A DNA stretch of 64,000 nt, taken from Membranipora membranacea (Eukaryota > Bryozoa > Gymnolaemata > Cheilostomatida > Membraniporidae). The notes under the pieces were generated by a model. It was not told the DNA's origin. It was given only the letters and a program-made list of their open reading frames with translations, and made no database searches. Below, in pieces: positions 48,488 through 60,200 of the stretch. The DNA lies in the NCBI GenBank assembly GCA_914767715.1, contig OU612072.1, forward strand, positions 26,288,001-26,352,000, written 5' to 3'. The translations under genes were made by a program, and so were the position numbers. Each line of letters opens with the position of its first letter. Within the stretch, counting starts at the first letter, position 1.

Positions 48488-49732
48488 TTAGTAGTGTGGT
48501 TGTCTGTGTGGTTGTGGTCTATAATGTGGCTGTGGATGAGGCTCTGCAAATCAAAAGTATTTGAGTTAGATGCATAGGAAATAAAATCAATTAATCATCA
48601 ATTTAAATACTTTCCCATTACGTATTGAAATCGAACTGATAAGAGTTTATACAACAATAATTTATTCCCTTCATATCCAGATAAGCGTCCTGTTTTAACA
48701 TTGTTTTCATTGCTGTTAAGTGTTACCTGAGTTTGTTTTCACTTGTCTAGTGGTGTGGAAAGGAACTCTAAAACTAGGAGCAAGTCAGTATAAGCAGACA
48801 GCACAGCATTGACTTTTACTGTGAATCGCTTATAATTATTTACTTACTGTGTACATTTCTGGTTTGACTAGCAGCTCCGTAGCACTTGCGTCCTCCACAT
48901 GATGGATATGGTTTGCTGCAGGTTCTGGTTCTGGTCTGTTTGTATGTGTGAGGGTTGTTAGACCAGTTAGTCCAGTAAGCCCATCCACCGTTAACTATAA
49001 AACAATAAGTTCACCTTAAACATTCTGTTACTCCATATGATGGTCACTCTGGTCAAAGTCAACACTGAAGTGACTTATATCTTCTCACAGTCATAGTCAG
49101 ATGCATATGCCGTTTGGAATCGTCCATTTCTCTTTTAACTTTGAAGGATGTCCCTCACCTGGGCAGCAATGTAGATTGCAGTACTTCATAGATTTGTTTC
49201 GTCCGGCACATTTTGAGTTTCCATGTGGTCCGTAGCCATAGACTTGCTTCCTCTCGCATGTTCTGTATCTGAATTGGATTCCTCTACCACAAGGCTTAGA
49301 GCATTGTCCATATTGACCCCATGCACTCCATGAAGCAACTGCAAAGTGGAACATATTTCTATAAACTCGCCAGATCAAAAAATTTATTAAAACATTACGA
49401 TCGTGCAATAAGTGATTTTTTATATCTAAATCTAAATTCATACTAATTTTTAATAAGTTAACTTACCAGTGTAATGCGTTCTTGGTTTGTAGTGAGGTTG
49501 AACATGTGTCCTGTAGGGGGTAGGAGCATGTTGGCTGTACCGCCTGGAGGCAGACACACATGCCACAGCAATGATAGCCAGGAGAATAAGCTTTGTCATA
49601 GCTACAATGGTGATAATAAACATATTGATATGATTTATATGGTACAATATTTAAATTGACCGCTCTATCATTTAAAAACAAATTCTTACGCATATCTGTT
49701 GATCTATAAATATGTTTAAAATACTTACCCAT
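48488..49732 (-). CDS. Secreted TSP1-domain protein T1 with His/Pro-rich ends
   Basis: Five coding exons on the - strand: 49729-49732, 49467-49601, 49159-49338, 48848-48994 and 48488-48543 (173 aa), all introns phase 1. Signal peptide 1-19 (MAMTKLILLAIIAVACVSA), then a Tyr/His/Pro-rich stretch (HVQPHYKPRTHYTG). Exon 3 (residues 47-106) is a full TSP1 repeat: WSAWGQYGQCSKPCGRG, RYRTC, and later Cys residues ending HCC. Exon 4 (107-155) is a partial TSP1: WTNWS, RTRTC, a PYPSCGGRKC stretch and TR, but no CSxxCG and no final Cys. The tail ends QPHRQPHY. TSP1 modules bind glycans or matrix partners; this is a secreted matrix-type protein with ten Cys in the mature part. Each TSP1 is one symmetrical exon. 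The role is inferred. Confidence 0.87.
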
Positions 49733-49795
49733 TTTACTTGATCTTCCTATTGGATGCAACAGATGAATGGTATCAGCTCTCTCAACTGCAAGCCC

Positions 49796-49802
49796 TTTTA
49801 TA
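49796..49802 (-). promoter_or_regulatory. TATA box of gene T1
   Basis: On the - strand, GGGTATAAAAGGGC lies 64 nt upstream of the T1 start codon. The following leader (GCAGTTGAGAGAGCTGATAC) is shared with T2. Confidence 0.75.
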
Positions 49803-51945
49803 CCCGAAGACCACCATATAGTGACATAAAAGAGCAATAAATTATCTCAATAATTAATAGCAGCATGATCTTACCTGTGAATTAGCGGAAGGTATTAATC
49901 ATCTGCAAAGGATATTATTAGACAACCAGCTAATTGGTTTCACTGGATTGACTCATTCCTTACAAGCAAAAATTGAACGTTTTTGACCACGCCAGCACCC
50001 GGTATTTTTGATAAGGTGAAAGTTTTACTTCAATCTCGTGTTTGACATAGAGAAATATCACTCCCTCATTTTTTTCAAACCACTTTATTGATACTCATCT
50101 AATGCGGTTAGGAAACTTGGAGCGATGGTGTGAACTAGCAAATGCTGCTGTTTTAATTTGATATAGAGGATATTTTAGATGCTTTACAAGATTAGAACCA
50201 TCGATTATATCAACATTTAAAAGTGGCACTTTTTTGCCTGTCAATTAATGGAAGACATTTTTCTTCTGCTCAGGACATTATTTAGTATTTGACAACCATA
50301 TGATAGGTTTCACTGGCATAGTTTTTCAAGTGATATTCAATAATTTTCAAGACACCCACAATTGATATTTATGCATTAGCGGCTTTTTTTCTATAATCTC
50401 ATGTTTGACATGAGTGAAAGTATCGCTACCTTATTATTCCCACACACTGTCAAAATATTCAGAAAATTGTGGAAACATTGAGCAGAGTCACCCCGCTTGG
50501 TGATCGATGATAAATTGTGTGATTGAGAAAATTGTCTTACCTTATTGCATGTGGCTTATTTGGCAATTCAACAGGTTTACTAAAATCAACAAAGTTCAAC
50601 TTTTGCATGCTGTAAAACCAAAGTTTACCTCAGTTCTTTCAGACACACTTAGGTGATCAAATTAATAAACGGCCCACACAAAAGTGTGCGTTGGTTTAAT
50701 GTAACATGTAATCATAAAAGCAATGACTGAGTGTTAAAATTAAAGAATGACATCCTACAGCGCTGTCTCAATGCGTCAAACGCCCACTGGTTATATTAAT
50801 GACTGATGTGTATTAATGCACTGATTTCTAGAAGACTTAGTCAAAAGAAGAGATTTTACCGGACACAGTGATAACTTCATTGCAGTTTAACTCACAAGAG
50901 GCTGTACTAGGTGGAATCATAGAGCAAGATTTCATGCTATTGTGCTGTAATACATTCAGCAATATATCTTGTATCCCTCTCTGATTACACATGCGCTGAC
51001 TTTTCTTCAAAAAAGTTTGGGTATTATTAATCTATTTATAGATTTGGAAGCCAACACCTCATAAATAAATATAAGGCTCTACTTATCCACATCAATTATC
51101 CTGCCACCCTGCTATCATAGATCAGTGTAGCTTTTCTCCCACAGACTCTGATATGACTCAACATTAGACATTTCACTGGCTTCCTTGTTTTCAGATTATT
51201 ATTGTGTCTGTAAAAAAACTATATGATCATTTTATTTTGATTTAGACCCACCAGGACTGAATGAGCTCTTCATTCATCATGTTTGTAGATCAGGTTTTCC
51301 ACATTCCACTAAAGTTTTGTTTTGTTATGGCTGTATTACACATTTTCAAGATCAAATCATCAACGATATGATAATTACCATTTCAGTTTAAGTACAAGCC
51401 AATAAACCCTAATTTTAACAGCTATTAGCATAAATGAGACAACATTTTCCCATCTCAAGGCAATTATTTTCCACCAATAAACATGGAGCGATCTTCTGAA
51501 TACTGCAGCACAGGTAGTCAGCAGTTGATGGTGGTAGTAAACCTAATAATTGAAGGAAGATTTTTTAGTTCGATGCGTTGCCAGATTTTTTCTGTGAACT
51601 GGAAAGATTTGATTGAGTCTAGTCTGGGATATATTTCCAGGCATATCAATGGCAATAGGATTATTGAAAGTAAAAATGAAGTGACGTTCAAATTGCCTCT
51701 CAACTGCAAGCTCGTTCGTCACCGGTCGAAAACACTGACAGTAACTGAAAAATCGCTGCAAACCAGTTTTCTACCATGTCTTAGAAATCAGTGGGTGTTA
51801 AATTAGCAGACTGAATCGGGTATACCAGTCATAGAAGGCTTGAAACAAGACATGTGTTATATGCTATATATTTAACAAATTACTAAGTTGCAAAAATTTA
51901 TACAAATATTTTGCCGCATCAATTACAAAGGGCATTGTAACTTTG

Positions 51946-52215
51946 CACCCCTTTTACCACCAGAATTCTGGTGATGGATTCTTCTACACAGCAAATTCTT
52001 CACAAAAATTTTAGTGAGACTTGAGAAATCCCGCAGGTTACCTAAATGAGTTGTGTCTATAAACAACAGTTCATTAGGCCGATGCATCCCTGTTACCACC
52101 AGAATACTAGTGATGTCTTCTCCTACCCAGTGAATACTTGACAGGCTGTTTAATAAGACTTGGTAAATTCAAGCAGGGTATCTCATTCCGTTTTGTCCGT
52201 AAAATAACACTTTAT
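51946..52215 (+). repeat. Imperfect tandem repeat of about 130 bp, two copies
   Basis: Both copies start near a TTACCACCAGAAT motif (about 51,954 and 52,093) and continue through GTGATG, a CTTCTxCxC segment, GAGACTTG/AAGACTTGG, and TTCATTAG/TTTATTAG. No open frame is kept. Confidence 0.55.
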
Positions 52216-52740
52216 TAGACTGGTGGAAGAAAAAAACCGTACAGTTCAACTCATGATGATTAATGGTCAGGTATACATTTCCTTGTCATTTTCATCAGCA
52301 CTCCTTCCTAGCTCATCAATCACCTGATGGTGAAGTGCGGCATTTTTTGTTTGCCATGTCAGGTAGTAACTTTGATCAACGGCAAACAAATAAATCAGTA
52401 TCATGCATGTATAATTTTTCGATGAAGGTCTTTTTTATAAACTTCAACCAGTTAATTGGTATATAAAATACGGTCATCAATTATCACTTTTATCACCAGG
52501 AATTGAATTTGTAATGAGCAACAGGCCTCCTCTTCAGGAAGAACATGATCAATCAACATTGTAATTGTGATAAGGCCAGTAAATGATTCTGATCGCAAGA
52601 AAAGCTGAGTATCGCAAAGATTTGTGATGGGTGTAAAACAAATGTGGCTATCAATAAGTTTAACTAATTGATTCATCCAAATTAGGCCCCAACAACTAGT
52701 ATGATTTAATGAATTTGTGGTAAAATACACACTATATTGT

Positions 52741-53445
52741 CACAGAGTAAGGATAAGCAGAGGGGACACTTCAATGATCTTTATAGTGCCTGCGGTTTTT
52801 ATCCACTGGGGGAAATTCATCAATCTGGCCACCTGCCAATTTCAGAATATATATACGTTACAGTGGAGTTTTGTCATGCAGACATAGCCACCTTTGATAG
52901 GTCATAATTCATTCTGTATTTATCCTAAAGACTGATTTCTAACTTTTCTGAAATGTCCAATCTTCGAGCTATACACCATATTGTTGTCATTTTTTGCTAG
53001 GATACATAGGCTATGAGTAATCCAGGTTTTTAAAATAAGTTTTATCATATAGATTTACATAGGGCTTAGGTCAATGCATGGACATTTCCTAATTTTGATG
53101 ACCAGCTGTCTATCAATTGTCACATGTAAATCTATATGACAAAACTCATTTCAAAAACCTGGATTACTCTTTGCCTATGAATCCTAGCAAAAAATGACAA
53201 CAATCTGGTGTATAGCTTGAAGCTTGGACATTCCAGCAAAGTTGGAAATCAATATTTATGATAAATACAGAATGAATTATGGCCCATCAAAGGTAGGGAT
53301 GTCTGCAAGAAAAATGCCATTATAACATATAATGAGATAATGAGTTTCTGGCATCAAGCTGTGCACAATTTTCCCCCAGTGAATCAAAAACCGCAGGCAC
53401 TATAACTATCATTGAACTGTCCCCTCTCTATATCCTTACTCTGTG
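52741..53445 (+). mobile_element. Complete 705-bp palindromic (foldback) MITE
   Basis: The whole element is one long inverted repeat: terminal CACAGAGTAAGGATA arms, internal landmarks such as GCCTGCGGTTTTT, GATAGGTCATAATTCATTCT and TTTTTTGCTAGGAT, each found again in reverse complement on the other side, with a loop of roughly 60 nt near 53,067-53,130. It is flanked by the 7-nt direct repeat ATATTGT (52,734-52,740 and 53,446-53,452). No open frame. The superfamily is uncertain: 7-nt target duplications and CACAGAG ends do not clearly fit one I can name. Confidence 0.92.
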
Positions 53446-53869
53446 ATATTGTCATTTGTGGAGAAACTGCATCAGCGTATAACTCTGGTTAGTAATAATG
53501 TAGGAAATAATCTGGCAGCTTTCAACCAATCAAAGCAAGGAAATCGTTACTATGAGTCTGGTTATGGATACGGAACCTGTAAAATTGAACTTCATGGTAA
53601 TTGGTGAGTTATCACTTCTTCTAACTAATTTATAGGTTGCGAGATATATTTCTAAATTATTATCTACACTTAATATGGTGTATGGTTTATATGCTATATG
53701 TGCAACAATAATCGTGTCACACAAGCCATAGCCTTATTAAGGTAGTTAAAAGAATTAGGAATTGAGCATTGCACTCAGTAAAGAGTTATTGTGTAGGCTG
53801 TTTTTGTTTTGTTTTGTATCGAACAAATTTCTGATCTTTATGGCTTGACTGGTAATCCTTTATTAATTG

Positions 53870-56620
53870 GGTGTTTAATGTTGGTATTTAATATGGCAAA
53901 CAAAAAACCTCAGTTGAATGAAAGCACAAATAAATAATATCACAAAAGCCTTTCAACTATTAAGCTAACTGGAATAAACACTCATCTAGAGATATACTGC
54001 CTAATAACACTGCCGATAACAGATAATCAAAACCATCCACTGCATGTTTTGCCGACCCGTTGATGACTATGACTCTACACCATGGTTTGGAAAAGCAAAT
54101 TATTATGAATTATTGCTTCCATCTAGTGAGATCTTCACAGGGTTTGTTATCAGACTGTTATATCTGTTATCCTTAATTGCTTTTGTCTATAATATTATAT
54201 TTTGTTATTCAAGTGAAGGAGTAGATTAACACTGCTACTCATGATGATTGATGGTCAGTACAACATTTTCTTGTTATGTTCATCACCACTCTTAGCCCAT
54301 AAATAAACAGTAGGGTTCAAAGTCTGGCATTAATTCGCCATATCAGGATGTGACTTTGCAAAACGGCAAGCTAAAATATTTGTGTGATGATTGCTTACTT
54401 TTTCGTGAAGGCGTTGTAATAAGTCCGCAATGTTAATTGCAATCTCAGATTCAATTACCTGATCACTTCTAACACGAAGGAATAACAAGGTATCACAGTT
54501 AAAATAAGCCACAAGCCTTATCATCATGGAGAAGAATATTGACTGGGTATCCCCATATGTCAAACAAGGCAGTATCGCTCGTAAAGAGGACTTTGTGACT
54601 ATCTAACAGAGAAACTGATTCCTAATACGAGGTGTTACAGCAGACAGCTGGCAGGTAGTTACCAGTGGAATGCTAATGTCTTACAACCGGCATTAAGCTC
54701 ACAAGGTCTGATACTGCAATGTCTGGACATTAATAAACTTGTGCTAGCCTAGTGCTCACACATGCAATGGTTTGGATGAAAAGAAATGTGTGAAGCCGAA
54801 TGTCGAATCAGTATCATAACAAAAATAACAAGAGTTACCTATACTAATTATCGCCATACCTTTTCGGGTGATATGAGAATCATTGGTTAACCTCGGATAT
54901 CTTATCTTGTTTATGTTGACCTAAACCATCCCCAGTGTAAGGTTGACATAATTGGTTGGTACTTGGTATATATGCAAAGGCTAAAACAATGACTGGCTAA
55001 CCTGCTATTAGCCAGTCTGCTTCAACCCATGTCAAGATGTTATGCAATTATTGTTTTGTCCATTATGTAGACCGCAATGCAGTGGCTATTTCCTTTTAAG
55101 CTGAAACACAGGTGTGCTTTATGTATCTCTGCATTTTACCAAAATAAATAACTGAACATGATTAATGGTCAGGATTACATTACAGTCCATTTTAGCCCAT
55201 AAATCAACATAAGTTAAGGCGCAGGTTATCAGTCAGGAAGTGACATCACAAAACAGCAAACAAGATGAAAGCATTTTAATAACTACAACCAGTTAATTGT
55301 GATTTGGGATAGAACTATATTACTTGCGTCTAGCGCAAAACAATGAAAAGGAATCACAGTTATCACAGCCATGCACCGTCTCCGGATAGAAAAAAAATAG
55401 AGTTGATTTGCCAACATGTCAATCTTTATCATAGCAATAGGAAGCGACAGCAAAACTAAATATCGCCAACCTGAGTCATACGAGAAATATTGTACAAAAC
55501 GGCAAACCCAAATCTCGGTGTCTGTTATTTATGATATGGCTAAAACAATGCCAGACTTATTTGTGATTATCCAATCAGCTGAAACACATGACATGACGTT
55601 ATGTAATTATATTTAGTCCATTATGTAGGCCGCAATCCAGTGGATATTTAATTTTACGATGAACTGTGCTATTTGCAGGTTTCACTGAATGCTTCAGAAA
55701 TAAATCTGGAATCATTGCAAACTGACATCCTAAAAATTTATAGTTATGGAACAATTTCTATGTTCGTGTCTTGCGTCCTCACCAAAGTTCTTTGGGTTGT
55801 AATTTAAGAGGGAAGATGTACAACTGATCATACAAATAAGGACCTAGTGATGTTAATTAAATAGCTAATTCTTTTTTGTTATTCACGATTAACCTTGTGT
55901 AACATACTAGAAATAGAATCCCCCTCTTCCTAGTTGGATTAACACATGGGTGAGAGAAGAAGAATAGGAGCCAATTAAAATAAACTAGATAATGAGATAT
56001 TCATGACATAAACTTTTCATATATGTGGTGATGTTAATCCATGCCACATCACATACAATCAGGGTATAGTCACTAAATAACTGCTGTTGGCTTGATTTGT
56101 CAGGTCAGACAAGAATTTGGGTTATGCAGATACTAGTTGTCAAAAGGACCAATCCAAAGGGGTTTTGACAATTAGCACAATATGCCATGTGCCCTTTTAA
56201 ACTAAGCGACCTGTTGCAAGGTTCTACTTTTGGCGCTAAAAAGACTTTGGTTCTTTTTAGAATACAAGATGAAATAAGTAATATGATGACTAATAAGCCA
56301 TTGTTTCAACCCATAATTTTTCATCTGTATCCTAAAAAAAAGCTACCAATAGCTGAGCTTAGAAAATTGACTCAGCTAGAACACAATGGTGGGTAGAGCA
56401 GTTCTGTAGCTGATAAATTATACCAATGCTGCCCTAGAATCCAATCGCCTTACATGATGTGATTAGATAAAGGTTATTTTGAATTTGATGGTACCACAAC
56501 TCTTAAGATATATCATGCTTCAAAATATTAATTTATTTTCATCGAATTTTTAACTTTGCATTCTCTTATAGAAGAATAGTCAATTCAAGAGGCCAATTAT
56601 CTCGGCCTAAAAATTTATCA
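53870..56620. repeat. Block E, copy 1 (part of duplicon T)
   Basis: Co-linear with about 60,890-63,980, for example the CACAGGGTTTG-ATCAGACTGTTAT stretch, the AACACGAAGGAATAACAAGG stretch and GTTAATCCATGxCACATCAC. It itself contains two related sub-blocks near 54,240 and 55,160, both starting ATGATTxATGGTCAG. No gene is seen. Confidence 0.65.
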
Positions 56621-56706
56621 TTTACGACTTTTGCATATTTGGAAAAGTTGTTTACGGTGGTTATCATTTACGACTTTTGCATATTTGGAAAAGTTGTTTA
56701 CGGTGG
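56617..56706 (+). repeat. 46-bp perfect tandem duplication
   Basis: Two adjacent copies starting ATCATTTACGACTTTTGCAT, at 56,617-56,662 and 56,663-56,706. They are identical over the shared length, so the duplication is recent or an assembly artefact. Confidence 0.9.
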
Positions 56707-57403
56707 CTGGAAGGCTTTTTCTGCCAGACTAGTCAAGTCTCAAGGAAAGCCTACGAGCCACCACAAACCAATTTTCCAAATATTTATTTGTCTTCAGGCG
56801 CATCTCTTCCTATCGCTCTACTGAGAAATTGACCAAAAGCTTCAAAATATTACAGAAAGCGGTGTTTTCTTAGGTTGGAGTTAATTATCGAAGTTTTCAC
56901 ATTGTGACAACAATATTTCATAAAAAGCAGCTAGATTTAGATACCTCAATATTTGAGCAATGTGTGTGGCCGCTAAATAAAGTGACAAAAAAGAGCAAAA
57001 TAATAATTGGAGTTAAAAATCCCATGCAGGTTTTGGTAACCTGATATCGCTTAAAAAATTGAAGTACATGGAACTTGAGAGTACCTCAGGATTTCCTATT
57101 TTTGAAGCTGCACTTTGAGACTGAGTAGTAGGCTCATTTGTGGATAATAAATTATTGGCGATTGCAACTCATAAAATTGTGGTATTCAATGACTTCCAAA
57201 TATTGCAATTTTTGTTTTGTGCTGTGAGTAATGTATTATTTGAAATTAACAAGGAAAAACATGTTGGTTAATATAAGATCAAAAATCAACAAACAATAAC
57301 AAATGAATCATATTTAACAAAGAATATATGTAAATATGTTTCTTTCTTCTCTATCGTTACGGGGTTCAAGTTCAAATCTGGTACAGCTCTTGTCATTCAT
57401 TGC

Positions 57404-57470
57404 TTAGTAGTGTGGTTGTCGGTGTGGTGGTCGGTGTGGTTGTCGGTGTGGTTGTCGGTGTGGTTGTCTG
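57404..57470 (-). repeat. Stranded original 3' coding end of T2, 12-nt repeats
   Basis: On the - strand this encodes about four repeats of Gln-Pro-His-Arg (one Pro-Pro-His-Arg) and ends PHY-stop at 57,404-57,406, like T1. It lies downstream of the SINE at 57,471-57,710. Removing the SINE and one copy of the flanking TGTCTG leaves it exactly in frame with the T2 exon, so it was coding before the insertion. Confidence 0.8.
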
Positions 57471-57710
57471 TAAATGTAAATGTAAATGTAAATCACTTTT
57501 TATTAGCTGCTCTCCAGTAATCTTTACAGGAATATAACATAGATGCATATACATATTCAACTTAGCGCACTCCTGTACAAGATAGGAGTGGGCAAGCTAG
57601 GCTATTGTCCAGAGAGCTCACCTCCTTCAGCAGTATGGGTAGTGACCGGGATTCGAACCTGCAACTCTCAGATTGAGATGCTCGAATCCTAACCCCTACG
57701 ATACCCTGCC
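57471..57710 (-). mobile_element. tRNA-derived SINE, family S2, inserted in T2 exon 5
   Basis: On the - strand the element starts GGCAGGGTATCGTAGGGG, has a B-box-like GGTTCGAATCCC near 57,650-57,661, and ends in four ATTTAC-type repeats (57,471-57,494). Both sides show TGTCTG (57,465-57,470 and 57,711-57,716), a likely target duplication, although the repetitive host sequence blurs its length. A second, diverged copy lies near 59,560. Confidence 0.85.
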
Positions 57711-58957
57711 TGTCTGTGTGGTTGTCTGTGTGGCTGTGGATTGTAATGAGGCTCTGCAAAACAAACATATGTCAGTTGTATGTATAAGAAGGTAAATTAT
57801 TGCGCTTATATGAATGTCATATTTTTCCTGTTATGAAAATAAACTGGTTGGAATTCACTAAAATTTAATTTATTGCCTTGATATCCATTTACCTCTGACT
57901 TGGGTATTGTGTGTAAGCATCGTTTAAACAGATGTAATGTATCACCTGAACTTATATGTGATAGTGAAGTAGTATGGAAAGAAGTTTCAGCTAGTCAGTG
58001 GAAACAGACAGAACAATTTTGACCTTTACTGTGAAAACCTTAAAATTATTTACTTACTTGGTACATTTCTGGTTTGAGTTGAATCTCCCTTGCACTTCCA
58101 TCCTCCACATGATGGATATGGTTTGCTGCAGGTTCTGGTTCTGGTCTGTTTGTATGTGTGTGGGTTGTTAGACCAGTTAGTCCAGTAAGCCCATCCACCG
58201 TTAACTACCAAGATGATAAGTTCAAATTATACCTCCTGTTACTGCATCTCATTGTAAGACCGGTCATCGTTGACAGAGATCAACTTTACTCAAATATTCT
58301 CAGAATCGAAGTCAAATGCATGTGATATATTTGGAATCTATTGATTTCCTCTTCATTTTTTGAGGATAGTCCTTACCTGGACAGCATTGGATATTGCAGT
58401 ACTTCATAGATTTGTTTGGTCCGGCACATTTGGAGTTTCCATGTGGTCCATATCCATAGACTTGCTTCCTGATGCAGGTTCTGTATCTGAATTGGATTCC
58501 TCTACCACAAGGCTTAGAGCACTGTCCATATTGACCCCATGCGCTCCATGAAGCGACTGCAAAGTGGAAAATCTTTTGGTGTGTGTTATTCTCAAAAAAA
58601 CTGTTTCATCAAATCTCAATCATGAGATATAAATTTATATTTGAATTCAATTCCCTATAAGTTTACTTACCAGTGTAATGTGTTCTTGGTTTGTAGTGAG
58701 GCTGAACATGTGGTCTTGTATAGTGAGTTGGAGCATGTGGTCTGTAGTTTTGTGGATAGGGTCTGAAAGATGCGCTCACACATGCCACAGCGACGATCGC
58801 CAGCAGGATAAGCTTTGTCATAGCTACAAAAGTAAAAAAAAGATGTTGATCGAATAGTGTTGTCCAATATTTGATTGACTGCTCTAGAATTATTTGAAAA
58901 TATGAGATGGTGTCAGACCTAGCGACAAATCTGTTGTTGTTCAAACAACTTACCCAT
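57689..58957 (-). CDS. Secreted TSP1-domain protein T2, C-terminus rewritten by a SINE
   Basis: Exons on the - strand: 58954-58957, 58671-58823, 58377-58556, 58058-58204 and 57689-57753 (182 aa); all introns phase 1. Signal peptide 1-19 (MAMTKLILLAIVAVACVSA), then a His/Pro/Tyr stretch six residues longer than in T1 (PHAPTHYTRPHVQPHYKPR). TSP1 in exon 3 (residues 53-112): WSAWGQYGQCSKPCGRG, RYRTC, NSKCAG and a final QCC. Partial TSP1 in exon 4 with GGWKCKGDS, lacking CSxxCG as in T1. Exon 5 codes KPHYNPQPHRQPHRQ, then enters the SINE and reads AGYRRG-stop (TAG at 57,689-57,691). The original tail of His/Pro/Arg repeats ending in HY is stranded beyond the SINE, which becomes 3' UTR. The body is intact, so it is probably still functional. 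Confidence 0.83.
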
Positions 58958-59020
58958 TTTAGTTGATCTTCCTATCGAATGCAACAGGTGAATGATATCA
59001 GTTCTCTCAACCGCATGCCC

Positions 59021-59027
59021 TTTTATA
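59021..59027 (-). promoter_or_regulatory. TATA box of gene T2
   Basis: On the - strand, GGGTATAAAAGGGC lies 64 nt upstream of the T2 start, with the same leader as T1. Confidence 0.75.
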
Positions 59028-59559
59028 CCCTCAGATCACCATGTATGACAAGATATGAGCCATTAATTATCTTTTATTTAACAGTGGCAAGCTTTTAACT
59101 GTCACTTATTGGAAGACATTAATCCTCGGTATAGGAAAATTTTCGGAATTCGACGAACAGCTAATCAGTTTCACTTAATTGGAACATGCTTTTCAAGTAA
59201 TAGTAAACACTGTTCGACGGCGCAGGCACCTGATACTAATACATAGGCGGCAGTTTCGCTTTGATCTCATATTCAACTTATATGAGAACATTATTTCCTA
59301 ATTATTTCCAACCACTGTCAGAGTATTCATCTAATATAATTTGGAAACATGGAACCATGGGACAGAGTAATCCCTCTTGATGATCAATGGTGTATTGAGT
59401 GATCGATCAAATTTTGGTTGCTTACTTGCGTGGTGAGATAATTGGTAATTCAAGAGGTCTAGTCGAATTATCATTTAGTGTATGCATTTTGTAATTCCAA
59501 TGATTACAATTAGAAATTCTTATTCTACAATGATGTCTAGAAGCATCCATTGATTACAT

Positions 59560-59720
59560 CGCATACAGGATTGTGTAGTAGTAATGATTCGAGCCTTTCA
59601 ATCTGAGAGTTGCAGGTTTCGAATCCCAATAACTACTTGTGCTGTTAAAGGAGATGAGCTCTCCTGACATTAGCCTAGCTTGCCCACCCTCACACTGTAA
59701 AGGGTTTGCTAATTCCAATT
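59560..59720 (+). mobile_element. tRNA-derived SINE, family S2, diverged copy
   Basis: The + strand has GATTCGAGCCTTTCAATCTG, AGAGTTGCAGGTTTCGAATC and GAGCTCTCCTGACATTAGCC, matching the body of the S2 element at 57,471-57,710 in the opposite orientation. Ends uncertain. Confidence 0.7.
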
Positions 59721-59982
59721 CGATGAGTTGTATCATGTATCATTGACCTCATGCAACTATATTCTCTTTTTCTAGAAAAATAAAACAAGAACATTTTCGC
59801 CGACGCAGTTGTTGTTTCATTTTGTATGTAACTCAGCACTTTTCCACTGTGCCGAAATGAATAAAATGATGTGTGTTCTATCCCTCCATGATCAAGCAAG
59901 CTCTGACACTTATAAATTGTTATTCAGACAATTTTCGCTGTAGACTGGAAGCCCACATGGTGCGAATGGTTTAATGTAGGAA

Positions 59983-60200
59983 GAGGTAGCTCAGTTAGTT
60001 GAAGCGCCTGCCCTCTATTACACAGGTGTCGAAGGAGTCAGTTTTGAATCCCAATGAAGTCTACACTATACTGTGCTCAAATAAAGCCCCAGGTGCACAC
60101 TGATCTGCCTACAAACTGCCGTGCCCTTAAGGCACCTGTATTTCTCAGTCTTCAGACGGACAGTAAAAACTTGCACATTCTTAGGGTTTAAATTGAGATA
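59983..60200 (+). mobile_element. tRNA-derived SINE, family S1, independent copy
   Basis: Begins GAGGTAGCTCAGTTAGTTG, a good A box, with TTTTGAATCCC as B box and a body ending in TTTCTCAGTCTTCAGACGGA, matching the S1 copies behind the A genes. It lies outside the A duplicon, which shows S1 is mobile rather than a fixed part of the unit. Confidence 0.65.

Larger units (their letters stand above)
48200..57170 (-). repeat. Duplicon T, unit 1
   Basis: Contains gene T1 and its long upstream flank (to the right). It matches 57,171-64,000 in order: 48,230-48,400 with 57,150-57,300; T1 with T2; 49,840-50,560 with 59,050-59,480; 53,870-56,620 with about 60,890-63,980. Differences include the 705-bp MITE, a 130-bp tandem repeat near 51,946-52,215 and other indels. 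The 50,560-52,740 and 53,450-57,150 stretches have no supported gene. Confidence 0.7.

Noticed and set aside
51483-51806. 107-codon open frame on + strand
   Set aside because: No homologue at the expected place in duplicon T unit 2, no domain, and competing frames on the other strand.
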